Below are positions 15,916 to 24,076 of a stretch of 50,334 nt of DNA, in pieces; position 1 is the first letter of the stretch; every line of letters begins with the position of its first letter. Source of the DNA: WRAI01 sp031549605 (GTDB lineage Bacteria; Bacillota; Clostridia; Oscillospirales; UBA929). A model generated the notes under the pieces. It saw nothing but the letters and a program-made list of their open reading frames with translations. It was not told the origin of the DNA and searched no databases. The stretch is taken from positions 1 to 50,334 of the forward strand of contig JAVBPM010000017.1 in NCBI GenBank assembly GCA_031549605.1. Reading direction: 5' to 3'. The translations under genes were made by a program, and so were the position numbers.

Positions 15916-17684
15916 TGGCCGTTATCGGAAAGCTACCGCCCCATCTGGCCGACATGATTGCCGCCGGTGAGGTCGTCGAGCGTCCCGCCAACGTCATCAA
16001 GGAGCTGTTGGAAAACGCCTTTGACGCCGACGCCCAATTTGTCACCGTTGAAATTGAAAAGGGCGGCGTTACGCTGATGCGTGTCAGCGATGACGGCTGC
16101 GGCATGGAACCGGCCGACATGGTTATGGCCTTCGAGCGCCACGCCACCAGCAAAATACACCAGACCGAGGACTTGGAAGCCATAGTCACCATGGGCTTTC
16201 GCGGCGAGGCGCTGGCGGCCGTGGCCGCCGTCAGCCGCGTGACCATGACCTCGCGCCGTGCCGACGACGCGATGGGCCACGAGGTGTCGGTGCAGGCGTC
16301 GGCGCTACTGTCGCAGCACAGTGTCGGCGGTCCGCAGGGCACTACCGTCGTCGTGCGCGACCTGTTTTTCAACACACCGGCGCGCTACAAATTTTTGAAA
16401 AAAGACGCCACCGAGGCTGGCTATATCCAGAGCATGGTCATGCGTGCCGCGCTGTCGCGACCCGACGTGTCGGTACGCTTTGTCAAGGACGGGCAGCAGG
16501 TCTTTCAAACGCCCGGTGACAGCGACCTGCGTTCGGCCATCTACTGCTTATATGGGCGTGAGCTACTGGCAGGGATGCTGCCGGTATCCAACGAGTATGA
16601 GGGCATGAGCGTCACCGGCTTTACCGGCCAGCCGTCGCTGGCACGCGGCAACCGCGCGCTGGAGATTTTTGTCGTCAACGGACGACCCGTCGGCTCCAAG
16701 ACGCTGATGGCGGCGCTGGAGGAGGCCTACGCCAAGATGCTGCTGACCGGCCGCTACCCTATCAGTGTGCTGCATCTGGACATGGACCCGTCGCTGTATG
16801 ACATCAACGTCCATCCCGCCAAGGCCGAGATTAAGTTTGCCCGCGAGCGTCAGGTGTTTGAGGCCGTCTACATGGCGGTGCGCAACGCGCTGCAGCAGGG
16901 CGACGCCGTCGTGCGGCCAACGCTGGCCGTGGCCGAGCCGACACCGGCGCCAACCGAAACGCTGACCATGCGCCAGCCCGAATTGCAGTTGGTGCAGAGC
17001 CGACCCGTCGTGGCGCCGCCGCCGGTTATGGCACCGCCGCCGATCGCACGCCCTGCCACGCCGCCGCAGCAGTCGATGCCCATCGAGCTGCCGCAGCAGG
17101 TAGAGCTGCCGCAGGACGAGCCGTGGCGCGTGGTTGGCGAAGTACTGGGCGGCTACATTCTGATTGAACAAGGCCAGCAGCTGCTGCTGTTGGACAAGCA
17201 TGCGGCGCACGAGCGCCTGCTTTACGAACGGTGGGCTGCCAGCCAACCGGCCCAAATGGCACAACAACTGCTAGCGCCGCTGGTGGTGCGCATGGCGCCC
17301 GACCAACAGGCGTTGCTCTTGCAGCACAGCGACTTGCTGGAGCAGGCAGGCTTTGAGCTGGACGACTACGGCGACGGCGCGTTGCTGCTGCGGGCGGTGC
17401 CGCACGACCTTGACGCCGACGACGCCGGCGCGCTGCTCGACGAGCTGGCGCACGAATGGCGCAGCGGACGGCGCGGCGCGACGCTGCGCACCCGCGACGA
17501 GCTGCTCAAGATGGTGTCGTGCAAAGCCGCCATTAAAATCGGCAAACGCAGCAGCCGACAGGAAATTGAGGCACTGGCGCAAACGGTTATGACAACGCCG
17601 ACGCTGCGCCACTGCCCGCACGGTCGACCGCTGCTGGTGTCGCTGAGCCGTAAAGAAGTCGAAAAGCTGTTTTTGAGGCAGTGA
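15915..17684 (+). CDS. mutL: DNA mismatch repair endonuclease MutL
   Basis: A 589-residue GHKL ATPase and nicking endonuclease. The N-terminal ATPase motifs are intact: IAAGEVVERPANVIKELLENAFDADA, DDGCGM, ATSKI, GFRGEAL and GTTVVVRDLFFNTPARYKFLK. A proline/glutamine-rich linker spans about residues 335-395. The C-terminal domain carries DKHAAHERLLYE, the metal-binding DQHA(x)2E(x)4E motif with Gln replaced by Lys but the Asp, His and both Glu kept. SCKAAIK and CPHGRP near the end are also conserved. The ATG overlaps the last stop of the mutS reading frame (TAATG), so normal translation would be coupled to full-length mutS. Confidence 0.95.
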   Translation: MAVIGKLPPHLADMIAAGEVVERPANVIKELLENAFDADAQFVTVEIEKGGVTLMRVSDDGCGMEPADMVMAFERHATSKIHQTEDLEAIVTMGFRGEALAAVAAVSRVTMTSRRADDAMGHEVSVQASALLSQHSVGGPQGTTVVVRDLFFNTPARYKFLKKDATEAGYIQSMVMRAALSRPDVSVRFVKDGQQVFQTPGDSDLRSAIYCLYGRELLAGMLPVSNEYEGMSVTGFTGQPSLARGNRALEIFVVNGRPVGSKTLMAALEEAYAKMLLTGRYPISVLHLDMDPSLYDINVHPAKAEIKFARERQVFEAVYMAVRNALQQGDAVVRPTLAVAEPTPAPTETLTMRQPELQLVQSRPVVAPPPVMAPPPIARPATPPQQSMPIELPQQVELPQDEPWRVVGEVLGGYILIEQGQQLLLLDKHAAHERLLYERWAASQPAQMAQQLLAPLVVRMAPDQQALLLQHSDLLEQAGFELDDYGDGALLLRAVPHDLDADDAGALLDELAHEWRSGRRGATLRTRDELLKMVSCKAAIKIGKRSSRQEIEALAQTVMTTPTLRHCPHGRPLLVSLSRKEVEKLFLRQ

Positions 17685-17716
17685 GATTAAATTGACAGTA
17701 GACAGGCGGTAACTGT

Positions 17717-18220
17717 ATGGGAAAGTACACACTCCGCGCCAGCCGACCTGACGACGCGGCGGCATTGTCATATATCCACGCCGCCGCGTGGCGGGTGGCC
17801 TATCGCGGCGTCATTGACGACGCTTATTTGGACAGCCTGCCCGACGACCATTGGGTGGCTTTTTTTAATGGCAAGCCGGACGGCGTGTTCGGGCTGGTGC
17901 TGGAGGTCGACGGCAAGCCGGTCGGCACGCTGCACTACGGGCCGTCGCGCGACAACGACCTGCCCGGCTACGGCGAGATTTACGCCTGCTATTTGCTGCC
18001 CGACTACTGGGGTCAAAATTACGGCAACGCCATGCTGGCGCGGTCGTTAGACGAGCTGCGTCGGCTGGGCTACACGCAGGCATCCATCTGGGTGCTGGAC
18101 GTCAATTTGCGCGCACAAAAGGCTTATCAACGCCTCGGCTTTGCCGCCGACGGCGCCACGCAGCAGCACCACGTCGGCAATAGCGTTGTCACCGACACAC
18201 GCCGGCGGGTGACGCTGTGA
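17717..18220 (+). CDS. GNAT-family N-acetyltransferase
   Basis: A 167-residue acetyl-CoA-dependent acetyltransferase. TLRASRPDDAAALSYIHAAAWRVAYRGVI is the typical RimI-like N-terminus, PVGTLHYGPSR forms strand 4, and the acetyl-CoA loop reads WGQNYGNAMLARSLDELRRLGYTQASIWVL. NLRAQKAYQRLGFA is the standard final helix-strand. The substrate is not predictable. It lies between mutL and miaA, and its TGA overlaps the GTG start of miaA. Confidence 0.88.
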   Translation: MGKYTLRASRPDDAAALSYIHAAAWRVAYRGVIDDAYLDSLPDDHWVAFFNGKPDGVFGLVLEVDGKPVGTLHYGPSRDNDLPGYGEIYACYLLPDYWGQNYGNAMLARSLDELRRLGYTQASIWVLDVNLRAQKAYQRLGFAADGATQQHHVGNSVVTDTRRRVTL

Positions 18221-19113
18221 GTCGTGTGATTGCCGTGCTTGGCCCGACGGCGTCGGGCAAGAGTGCGCTGGCGCTGCAGCTGGCGCAAGCACTCGACGGC
18301 GAGATTGTCAGCTGCGACGCCATGCAGATTTACAAGGGCATGGACATCGGCACGGCCAAGGCCACCCCCGCCGAACGGGCGGCGGTGACGCACCATATGC
18401 TCGACATTGTCGCGCCGACCGACGACTACTCGGCGGCGCGCTACGCCGTCGATGCGTTGCACTGTATTGAAAACATTCAGCGGCGCGGTAAGGTAGCCAT
18501 CGTGTGCGGCGGCACGGGGTTCTATTGGCGCACGCTCTATTGCGGCGGCTCGGACGCGCCGAAGGGCGACGAGCAGCTGCGCGCGCAACTGGCCGCGCAG
18601 CCACCTGAGCTGCTGTGGCAACAACTGCAACAGGCCGACCCCGTTACGGCGGCTCGGCTCAACCCCAACGACCTGCGCCGCGTGGTGCGGGCGCTGGAGG
18701 TATACCGGCTGTCCGGCCGACCGCTGTCGTCCTTTGCCGCCCACGGCCGGCCGCGCTTTGACGCGCTGGTGCTGGGGCTGTCGCTGCCGCGCGAGACGCT
18801 GTACCGCCGCATTGACGCCCGTGTCGACGCCATGCTGCGCGACGGGCTGCTCAACGAGATCGCCCGCCTGCTCGACGGCGGCCTGTCCCCTGCCTGCACG
18901 GCCATGCAGGCCATCGGCTACAAGGAGTTTGTCGGCGTGGTGCAGCGCGGCGAGCCGCTGCAAACAGCCGCTGATCTGTGCAAGCAAAGCACGCGCCGCT
19001 ACGCCAAACGACAGCTGACGTGGCTGGGCAAAGAGCCTGACCTGCAATGGGTCGAGGCCGAGTCGCCCGATTTGTGCCGACAGGTGCAACAACGCTATTC
19101 ACAAATGACCTAA
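18217..19113 (+). CDS. miaA: tRNA dimethylallyltransferase
   Basis: A 298-residue enzyme transferring the dimethylallyl group from DMAPP to A37 of tRNAs reading UNN codons, the substrate step before MiaB. P-loop GPTASGKSALA (residues 8-18), CDAMQIYKGMDIGTAK, VTHHMLDIVAP and VCGGTGFYWRTL are diagnostic, as are the C-terminal QAIGYKEF and STRRYAKRQLTWL. GTG 18217 overlaps the preceding stop (GTGA). Length is normal (about 300). Confidence 0.95.
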   Translation: MSRVIAVLGPTASGKSALALQLAQALDGEIVSCDAMQIYKGMDIGTAKATPAERAAVTHHMLDIVAPTDDYSAARYAVDALHCIENIQRRGKVAIVCGGTGFYWRTLYCGGSDAPKGDEQLRAQLAAQPPELLWQQLQQADPVTAARLNPNDLRRVVRALEVYRLSGRPLSSFAAHGRPRFDALVLGLSLPRETLYRRIDARVDAMLRDGLLNEIARLLDGGLSPACTAMQAIGYKEFVGVVQRGEPLQTAADLCKQSTRRYAKRQLTWLGKEPDLQWVEAESPDLCRQVQQRYSQMT

Positions 19114-19126
19114 AGGGTGCTATAAT
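19098..19126 (+). promoter_or_regulatory. Promoter of the HlyD-like/yggS/sepF operon
   Basis: TTCACA (19098-19103), 17 nt, then TATAAT (19121-19126) preceded by an extended -10 TGC. It overlaps the 3' end of miaA and marks the start of a new transcription unit. Confidence 0.7.
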
Positions 19127-19157
19127 CACATTTATGTAAACGAAAGGCGGTGAGCGG

Positions 19158-20366
19158 TTGAATAAGAGACAGGACAGTATCCTGATCAAAATTATGTCGG
19201 CGCTCATTGCGCTGTTTGTGCTGATTTACATGAGCTATCACATGTTCAAATTTATCAGCAACCCCATTACCACCATCACGCCAACACTGCAAACGGCCGA
19301 GGACAGCACCTCCATCAACGGCTATCTGGTGCGCAACGAGGTGCTGGTGCCGCGCTCGGCGGGCATTGTCGACTATCTGGTCAGCGAGGGCACGCGCGTA
19401 GCGGCGGGTCAAGTGCTGGCCGATTTGTACAGCAGTGCCGAGGCGCTGGAAACCAACCGAAAAATCGCGGCCTTGCAGCAGCGCAAAACCGAGTTGCAGG
19501 GCATTCTGTCGCACAGCGACGCCTACACCGACGCGGCGGCACTCGACCAGCAACTGTACGCGCTGCTGGCTGAAATCCACGCCGGCGTCGACGAGCGCAA
19601 GACGCAGACGCTGACTGAGCTGAGCACTCAATTGCAGCAGATGCTCTTTATGCGCGAGCACCACTTTGACGCCGAACCGGCCATCCAAAGCATGATTGCC
19701 GCCATTGACAGCCAGCTGGCCACGTTGCGCACGGCTTCCAAGTCGCAGTCGGTCACCAGCCCGCAGGTCGCCTATTTTTCCTCGATGGTCGACGGCTTTG
19801 AAACAGTGCTTAAGCCGGACATGCTGAAGGAGCTGACGGTGTCACAGGTGCGCGACTGGCAACACAAGCAGATGACCGTCGACCCCGACGCCTATCTGGG
19901 CAAGCTGGTGCCCGACTTCGAGTGGTACTTTGTCGGCATCATGCCCTACGAGCAGGCCATTAAACTCAACCGCGTGTCGCTGCGCTTTGACCAGGACTTC
20001 TGGACAAAGGTCAACATGACCGTCGTATCGGTCGGCGGCGATGAGGACGGCCAGTGCGTCGTGGTGATGAAATCGCGCGACAATATGTCGTCGACCATCC
20101 GCGCGCGCCGCCAGACGGCCGACATTGTGTTCAAAACCTACACAGGGTTGCGCATCCCCAAAAAAGCGCTGCAAATCAACGGCGAGGGCCAGCCGGGCGT
20201 CTACTGTCTGGTCGCCGGCGTCGCCCGCTGGAAAAAGGTGAACATCATCTACCAGACGCCCACCTATTACCTCGTCGACTACGACAAAACCAACGCCTCG
20301 GCGCTGCGCGACAACGACGAAATTCTCATCAACGGTAAGCTGTACGACGGCAAGAAGGTGCGCTGA
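19158..20366 (+). CDS. HlyD/membrane-fusion-like single-pass protein
   Basis: A 402-residue protein from a TTG start behind AAAGGCGGTGAGCGG. One N-terminal membrane helix (residues about 9-30, IKIMSALIALFVLIYMSYHMF) anchors an extracytoplasmic part. This part has a lipoyl-like barrel segment (VPRSAGIVDYLVSEGTRVAAGQVLADLYSS), a long coiled-coil-prone helical stretch (about 95-200) and a C-terminal beta region (ALQINGEGQPGVYCLV, DEILINGKLYDGKKV). This matches HlyD_D23-like adaptor proteins that sit beside yggS and sepF in clostridia. No transporter is adjacent, so an envelope or cell-division role is possible but unproven. Stop and yggS start overlap (TGATG). Confidence 0.75.
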   Translation: MNKRQDSILIKIMSALIALFVLIYMSYHMFKFISNPITTITPTLQTAEDSTSINGYLVRNEVLVPRSAGIVDYLVSEGTRVAAGQVLADLYSSAEALETNRKIAALQQRKTELQGILSHSDAYTDAAALDQQLYALLAEIHAGVDERKTQTLTELSTQLQQMLFMREHHFDAEPAIQSMIAAIDSQLATLRTASKSQSVTSPQVAYFSSMVDGFETVLKPDMLKELTVSQVRDWQHKQMTVDPDAYLGKLVPDFEWYFVGIMPYEQAIKLNRVSLRFDQDFWTKVNMTVVSVGGDEDGQCVVVMKSRDNMSSTIRARRQTADIVFKTYTGLRIPKKALQINGEGQPGVYCLVAGVARWKKVNIIYQTPTYYLVDYDKTNASALRDNDEILINGKLYDGKKVR

Positions 20367-21058
20367 TGAACGTCAAGCCGATGCTGTCACAAATCAATCG
20401 ACTGGCCGACGCCGCGGGTCACGGGCCCGTGACGCTGGTGGCCGCCACCAAGATGCAGAGCGCCGAAACGGTGCGCGCCGCGATTGCCGAGGGACTGACC
20501 GACGTGGGTGAAAACCGCGTGCAGGAGCTGCTGGACAAATGGCGGCAGGTCGCGTATACCGGCGCGCGACTGCACTTTATCGGCCATCTACAGCGCAACA
20601 AGGTGCGCGACATCATCGACAAGGTAGACCTGATGCAGAGTCTCGACTCGCTGCCACTGGCGCAACGGCTCAACGACGAGGCGGCGCGCATTGGGCGCGT
20701 ATTGGACGTGCTGGTGCAGGTTAAGCTGGGCGACGAAGACGCCAAGCACGGCTTTGCGCCGGACGAAGTTATGTCAACTGTACAGGCGTTGCAAGCCTTT
20801 CCGTCGTTACGCGTGCGCGGCCTTATGTCAATTCCACCACCGGCATTACAGCAATTAGATGGCAATAAAAAATATTTTTCCCAATTATGTAAAATATATG
20901 TTGACAATAAGGAAAAAATAGGGTTTAATAATTCTGTAAACTTTTTCAATGTGCTGTCCATGGGAATGAGCGACGATTATGCGCAGGCCATCGCGGCTGG
21001 CGCGACAATGGTACGAGTAGGGACCGCACTGTTTGGACAACGGAATTACAACGGATAG
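20366..21058 (+). CDS. yggS: YggS-family pyridoxal-phosphate homeostasis protein
   Basis: A 230-residue alanine-racemase-like barrel that binds PLP and has no known catalytic activity. VTLVAATKMQSAE contains the PLP lysine, followed by DVGENRVQELLDKW, LHFIGHLQRNKVRDIID and LSMGMSDDYAQAI...ATMVRVGTALFG. Residues 155-195 are encoded by a strikingly AT-rich stretch (about 20828-20952) within an otherwise GC-rich gene, and this stretch contains a consensus promoter. The PPPALQQ, KKYFSQL and VDNKEKIGFNN segment occupies a variable region of the family, so the protein is probably functional. It precedes sepF by 15 nt. Confidence 0.93.
   Translation: MNVKPMLSQINRLADAAGHGPVTLVAATKMQSAETVRAAIAEGLTDVGENRVQELLDKWRQVAYTGARLHFIGHLQRNKVRDIIDKVDLMQSLDSLPLAQRLNDEAARIGRVLDVLVQVKLGDEDAKHGFAPDEVMSTVQALQAFPSLRVRGLMSIPPPALQQLDGNKKYFSQLCKIYVDNKEKIGFNNSVNFFNVLSMGMSDDYAQAIAAGATMVRVGTALFGQRNYNG
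20901..20929 (+). promoter_or_regulatory. Promoter-like sequence inside yggS, directed at sepF
   Basis: TTGACA (20901-20906), 17-nt spacer, TTTAAT (20924-20929) inside the AT-rich patch, about 145 nt before the sepF start. Confidence 0.5.
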
Positions 21059-21073
21059 CAGGAGGAACGGAAA

Positions 21074-21514
21074 ATGGGATTTATGGACTCGATGAAGGCT
21101 TTCTTGAAGCCGGACGACTTTATGGATGAAGTGGATGAAGGCGGCGAACTCTTTCCACCCATGAAGAAAAAGCCGGAGACGACAAAGCGCGTTGCCAACG
21201 AGGAGAAGGTCGTGAACATTATGGCCGCCACGCAGCACCGCGTGATTATTCTCTCTCCGCACAGCTTCAAGGAAACGTACGACAGCATTGCCGACCACCT
21301 GCGTGATCGCCACATTTTGGTTATCAACATGGAGCGCACCAACAAGGACGACGCGCGCAACCTGCTCTACTTTATCGGCGGTGTTGTCAACGCGCTGGAC
21401 GGTCAGCTTCAGATTATCGCCACCAATACATACATGGCGACACCGACCAACGTGCAGCTTGAAGGCGTGGTCGAGGATTTGCTCGGCCAGCTGGAGAATG
21501 TCTACATCGGCTAA
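21074..21514 (+). CDS. sepF: Cell division protein SepF
   Basis: A 146-residue cytoplasmic protein that tethers FtsZ to the membrane. The N-terminal helix MGFMDSMKAFLKP is the likely amphipathic membrane anchor, followed by a charged linker with KKKPETTKR. The C-terminal SepF domain (about 55-140) contains VIILSPHSFKETYDSIADHL, RHILVINMERTNKDDARNLL, FIGGVVNALDGQLQII and TYMATPTNV. AGGAGGAACGGAAA precedes the start. A strong terminator follows. Confidence 0.95.
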   Translation: MGFMDSMKAFLKPDDFMDEVDEGGELFPPMKKKPETTKRVANEEKVVNIMAATQHRVIILSPHSFKETYDSIADHLRDRHILVINMERTNKDDARNLLYFIGGVVNALDGQLQIIATNTYMATPTNVQLEGVVEDLLGQLENVYIG

Positions 21515-21534
21515 GCACACCATCATTGTCAAAC

Positions 21535-21581
21535 AAGCGGACACATCGGCAACAGCGCTGTTGCCAGTGTGCCCGCTTTTT
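21535..21581 (+). terminator. Strong terminator after sepF
   Basis: AAGCGG-a-CACA-tc-GGCAACAGC pairs symmetrically with GCTGTTGCC-ag-TGTG-c-CCGCTT and is followed by TTTT. Confidence 0.85.
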
Positions 21582-21593
21582 GAATGCGTGCCC

Positions 21594-21623
21594 TTGACCG
21601 GCGAGTGCTGTATCGGGTATAAT
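21594..21623 (+). promoter_or_regulatory. Promoter of the YbjQ-type gene
   Basis: TTGACC (21594-21599), 18 nt, TATAAT (21618-21623), followed by GAGGAGGATTGAAAT and the start codon. Confidence 0.75.
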
Positions 21624-21658
21624 CATAAGGCATCTCCATTTATGAGGAGGATTGAAAT

Positions 21659-21979
21659 ATGATTATCACAACAACCGGCAACATCGACGGCAAGCGCATT
21701 CTCGAATACCGCGGCATCGTGTTTGGCGAGGTGGTCGCCGGCGTCGACTTTATCCGCGACATCAAGGCCGGCTTTTCCAACATCTTTGGCGGCCGCTCGA
21801 AATCATACGAGGACGAGCTGATTCAGGCGCGCGAAAACGCGCTGTTTGAAATGTCGCAACGCGCGCAGGAGCGCGGCTGCAACGCCGTGATCGGCAGCAA
21901 GCTCGACTACGAGACGCTGGGCACCGGCGGCAATATGCTGATGGTCATCGCCTCCGGCACGGCCGTCATTACCGATTAA
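21659..21979 (+). CDS. YbjQ/UPF0145-family protein
   Basis: A 106-residue small protein. MIITTTGNIDGKRILEYRGIVFGEVVAGVDFIRDIKAG followed by the GGRSKSYEDELIQARENALFEM helix and ERGCNAVIGSKLDYETLG is the standard YbjQ pattern. These proteins form pentamers and have been called putative heavy-metal-binding; the biochemical role is not established. The start is well supported by GGAGGATTG. The topoisomerase gene begins 14 nt later, so they are probably co-transcribed. Confidence 0.9.
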   Translation: MIITTTGNIDGKRILEYRGIVFGEVVAGVDFIRDIKAGFSNIFGGRSKSYEDELIQARENALFEMSQRAQERGCNAVIGSKLDYETLGTGGNMLMVIASGTAVITD

Positions 21980-21992
21980 AGGGGTTATAGGC

Positions 21993-23972
21993 TTGACACA
22001 ACAGAAAAAAAGCTACGGCAATGAGAGCATTTCCTCGCTCAAGGGCGCTGACCGCGTCCGCAAACGTCCGGGCGTTATCTTTGGCTCGGACGGCCTTGAG
22101 GGCTGCGAGCACGCCATTTTTGAAATTCTGTCCAACTCCATTGACGAGGCACGCGAGGGTCACGGCAGCGTCATTACCGTCACGCGCTATGCCGACCACT
22201 CGATTGAAATCGAGGACGCCGGCAGCGGCTGCCCTGTCGACTTCAACACCAAGGAAAACCGCTACAACTGGGAGCTGGTGTTCTGCGAGCTGTACGCCGG
22301 CGGCAAGTACCACAACAACGAGGGCGAGCACTACGAGTACTCTCTCGGCCTCAACGGTTTGGGCGCTTGTGCCACGCAGTATGCGTCGGCGTACATGGAC
22401 GTCACCGTCTGGCGTGACGGCAACGAGTATACGCTGCACTTTGAAAAGGGCGAGAACATCGGCGGCCTGACCAGCACGCCGCTGTCGCGCCGCAAGACGG
22501 GCACGCGCATTCGCTGGCAGCCCGACCTCGACGTTTTTACCGACATCGCCATTCCGCCCGAATTCTTCGCCGACGTGCTGAAGCGTCAGGCGGTCGTCAA
22601 CTCGGGCATCACCTTCCGCTTTCGCAACCAGGTCAACGGCGTGTTTGAAACGACCGATTTTCTCTATGAAAACGGCATTGCCGACTACATCGCCGAGCTG
22701 GCCGGTGAGCCGACACTGACGCCCGTCGTCTTTTGGCAGACTGAGCGTCGCGGCCGCGACCGCGACGACAAGCCGGAGTACAAGGTCAAGCTGTCCTGCT
22801 CCTTCTGCTTTTCGCAGACGGCCAGCGTCATTGAGCACTACCACAACTCGTCGTGGCTGGAGCACGGCGGCTCACCCGACAAAGCGCTGCGCAGCGCCTT
22901 TGTATCGGCGCTCGACGCCTTTCTCAAGCAGCAGGGCAAGTATAACAAAAACGAGTCGAAAATCACCTTTCAGGACATCGCCGACTGCCTTGTCTTTGTC
23001 AGCAACGACTTTTCGACGATGACCTCCTACGAAAACCAGACCAAAAAGGCGGTCACCAACAAGTTTATCCAAGAGGCCATGACCGAGTTTCTCAAGCACA
23101 ACTGGGAGGTCTACTGCCTGGAAAACAAGGCGCACGCGCTGCGTATCGCCGACCAGGTGCTGATTAACAAGCGCAGTCGCGAGCGCGCCGAGGAGACGCG
23201 GCTGGGTCTGAAAAAGAAGCTGTCGGGCGGGCTGGACATTCAAAACCGCGTGCAAAAATTTGTCAACTGCCGCAGCCGTGAGGTGGCCGACCGTGAATTG
23301 TACATCGTCGAGGGCGACAGCGCGCTGGGCGCCTGCAAGCTGGCGCGCGACGCCGAGTTTCAGGCCATCATGCCCATTCGCGGCAAGATCCTCAACTGCC
23401 TTAAAGTCGACTATGACAAGATTTTTAAAAATGAGATCATTACTGATTTAATTAAAGTGCTGGGATGCGGTGTCGACGTCAAGTCGCGCCACAAGGAACT
23501 GACCGCCTTTGACCTGTCGCTGCTGCGCTGGGGCAAAGTCATCATCTGCACCGACGCCGACGTCGACGGCTTCCACATTCGCACCATGGTGCTGGCCATG
23601 CTCTACCGGCTGATGCCGCGCTTGCTTGAGGAGGGGCTGGTCTACATCGCACTCAGTCCGCTGTTTGAAATCAACACCAAGTCGAAAACTTATTTTGCTT
23701 ACAGCGACAAAGAAAAAGACACTGTCATCGCCGAGCTGGCGGGCGAGAAGTACACCGTGCAGCGCTCCAAGGGTCTGGGTGAAAACGAGCCCGATATGAT
23801 GAACCTGACGACCATGAATCCGGCCACGCGCCGGCTTATCCGCGTGACGCCCGAGGACGCGCAGCCGACGGCCGAGATGTTTGACCTGCTGCTGGGTGAA
23901 AACCTCGCCGGCCGCAAGAGTTTTATCGCGCAATACGGCGCCGACTATCTCGAAGACGCCGACGTCAGTTAA
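21993..23972 (+). CDS. Type IIA DNA topoisomerase B subunit (ParE/GyrB-like)
   Basis: A 659-residue ATPase subunit of a type IIA topoisomerase. The GHKL ATPase domain shows RPGVIFGSDGLEG, EILSNSIDEA and GLNGLGACATQYAS. The transducer domain spans about 215-390. The TOPRIM region has LYIVEGDSALGACK (near 435), IMPIRGKILNC, CTDADVDGFHIRTM (near 515) and RSKGLGENE. It starts at TTG 21993 behind AAAGGGG. It is diverged from canonical gyrB, resembling the second ParE-like subunit of many clostridia. The A subunit (parC/gyrA) that normally accompanies it is not downstream; a sigma-factor operon follows instead. Confidence 0.85.
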   Translation: MTQQKKSYGNESISSLKGADRVRKRPGVIFGSDGLEGCEHAIFEILSNSIDEAREGHGSVITVTRYADHSIEIEDAGSGCPVDFNTKENRYNWELVFCELYAGGKYHNNEGEHYEYSLGLNGLGACATQYASAYMDVTVWRDGNEYTLHFEKGENIGGLTSTPLSRRKTGTRIRWQPDLDVFTDIAIPPEFFADVLKRQAVVNSGITFRFRNQVNGVFETTDFLYENGIADYIAELAGEPTLTPVVFWQTERRGRDRDDKPEYKVKLSCSFCFSQTASVIEHYHNSSWLEHGGSPDKALRSAFVSALDAFLKQQGKYNKNESKITFQDIADCLVFVSNDFSTMTSYENQTKKAVTNKFIQEAMTEFLKHNWEVYCLENKAHALRIADQVLINKRSRERAEETRLGLKKKLSGGLDIQNRVQKFVNCRSREVADRELYIVEGDSALGACKLARDAEFQAIMPIRGKILNCLKVDYDKIFKNEIITDLIKVLGCGVDVKSRHKELTAFDLSLLRWGKVIICTDADVDGFHIRTMVLAMLYRLMPRLLEEGLVYIALSPLFEINTKSKTYFAYSDKEKDTVIAELAGEKYTVQRSKGLGENEPDMMNLTTMNPATRRLIRVTPEDAQPTAEMFDLLLGENLAGRKSFIAQYGADYLEDADVS

Positions 23973-23989
23973 GTGCCACACGACAGGTC

Positions 23990-24023
23990 GAGAGGATATG
24001 GTTGCGTATCCTCTCTTTTCTTT
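23990..24023 (+). terminator. Terminator after the topoisomerase gene
   Basis: GAGAGGATA and TATCCTCTC form a 9-bp stem followed by TTTTCTTT. Confidence 0.85.
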
Positions 24024-24030
24024 GTCACAA

Positions 24031-24053
24031 TTGTCGCGTCAACGGGGTATTAT
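24031..24053 (+). promoter_or_regulatory. Shared upstream motif of sigma gene 1 (candidate autoregulated promoter)
   Basis: TTGTC...GGGGTATTAT; the same TTGnC, GGGG and TATTA elements at identical spacing stand before the paralogous sigma gene at 28694-28716. The spacing between TTGTCG and TATTAT is 11 nt, too short for a housekeeping promoter. Confidence 0.4.
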
Positions 24054-24076
24054 TGTCAGAAGGAGGTGGTCCCGCG

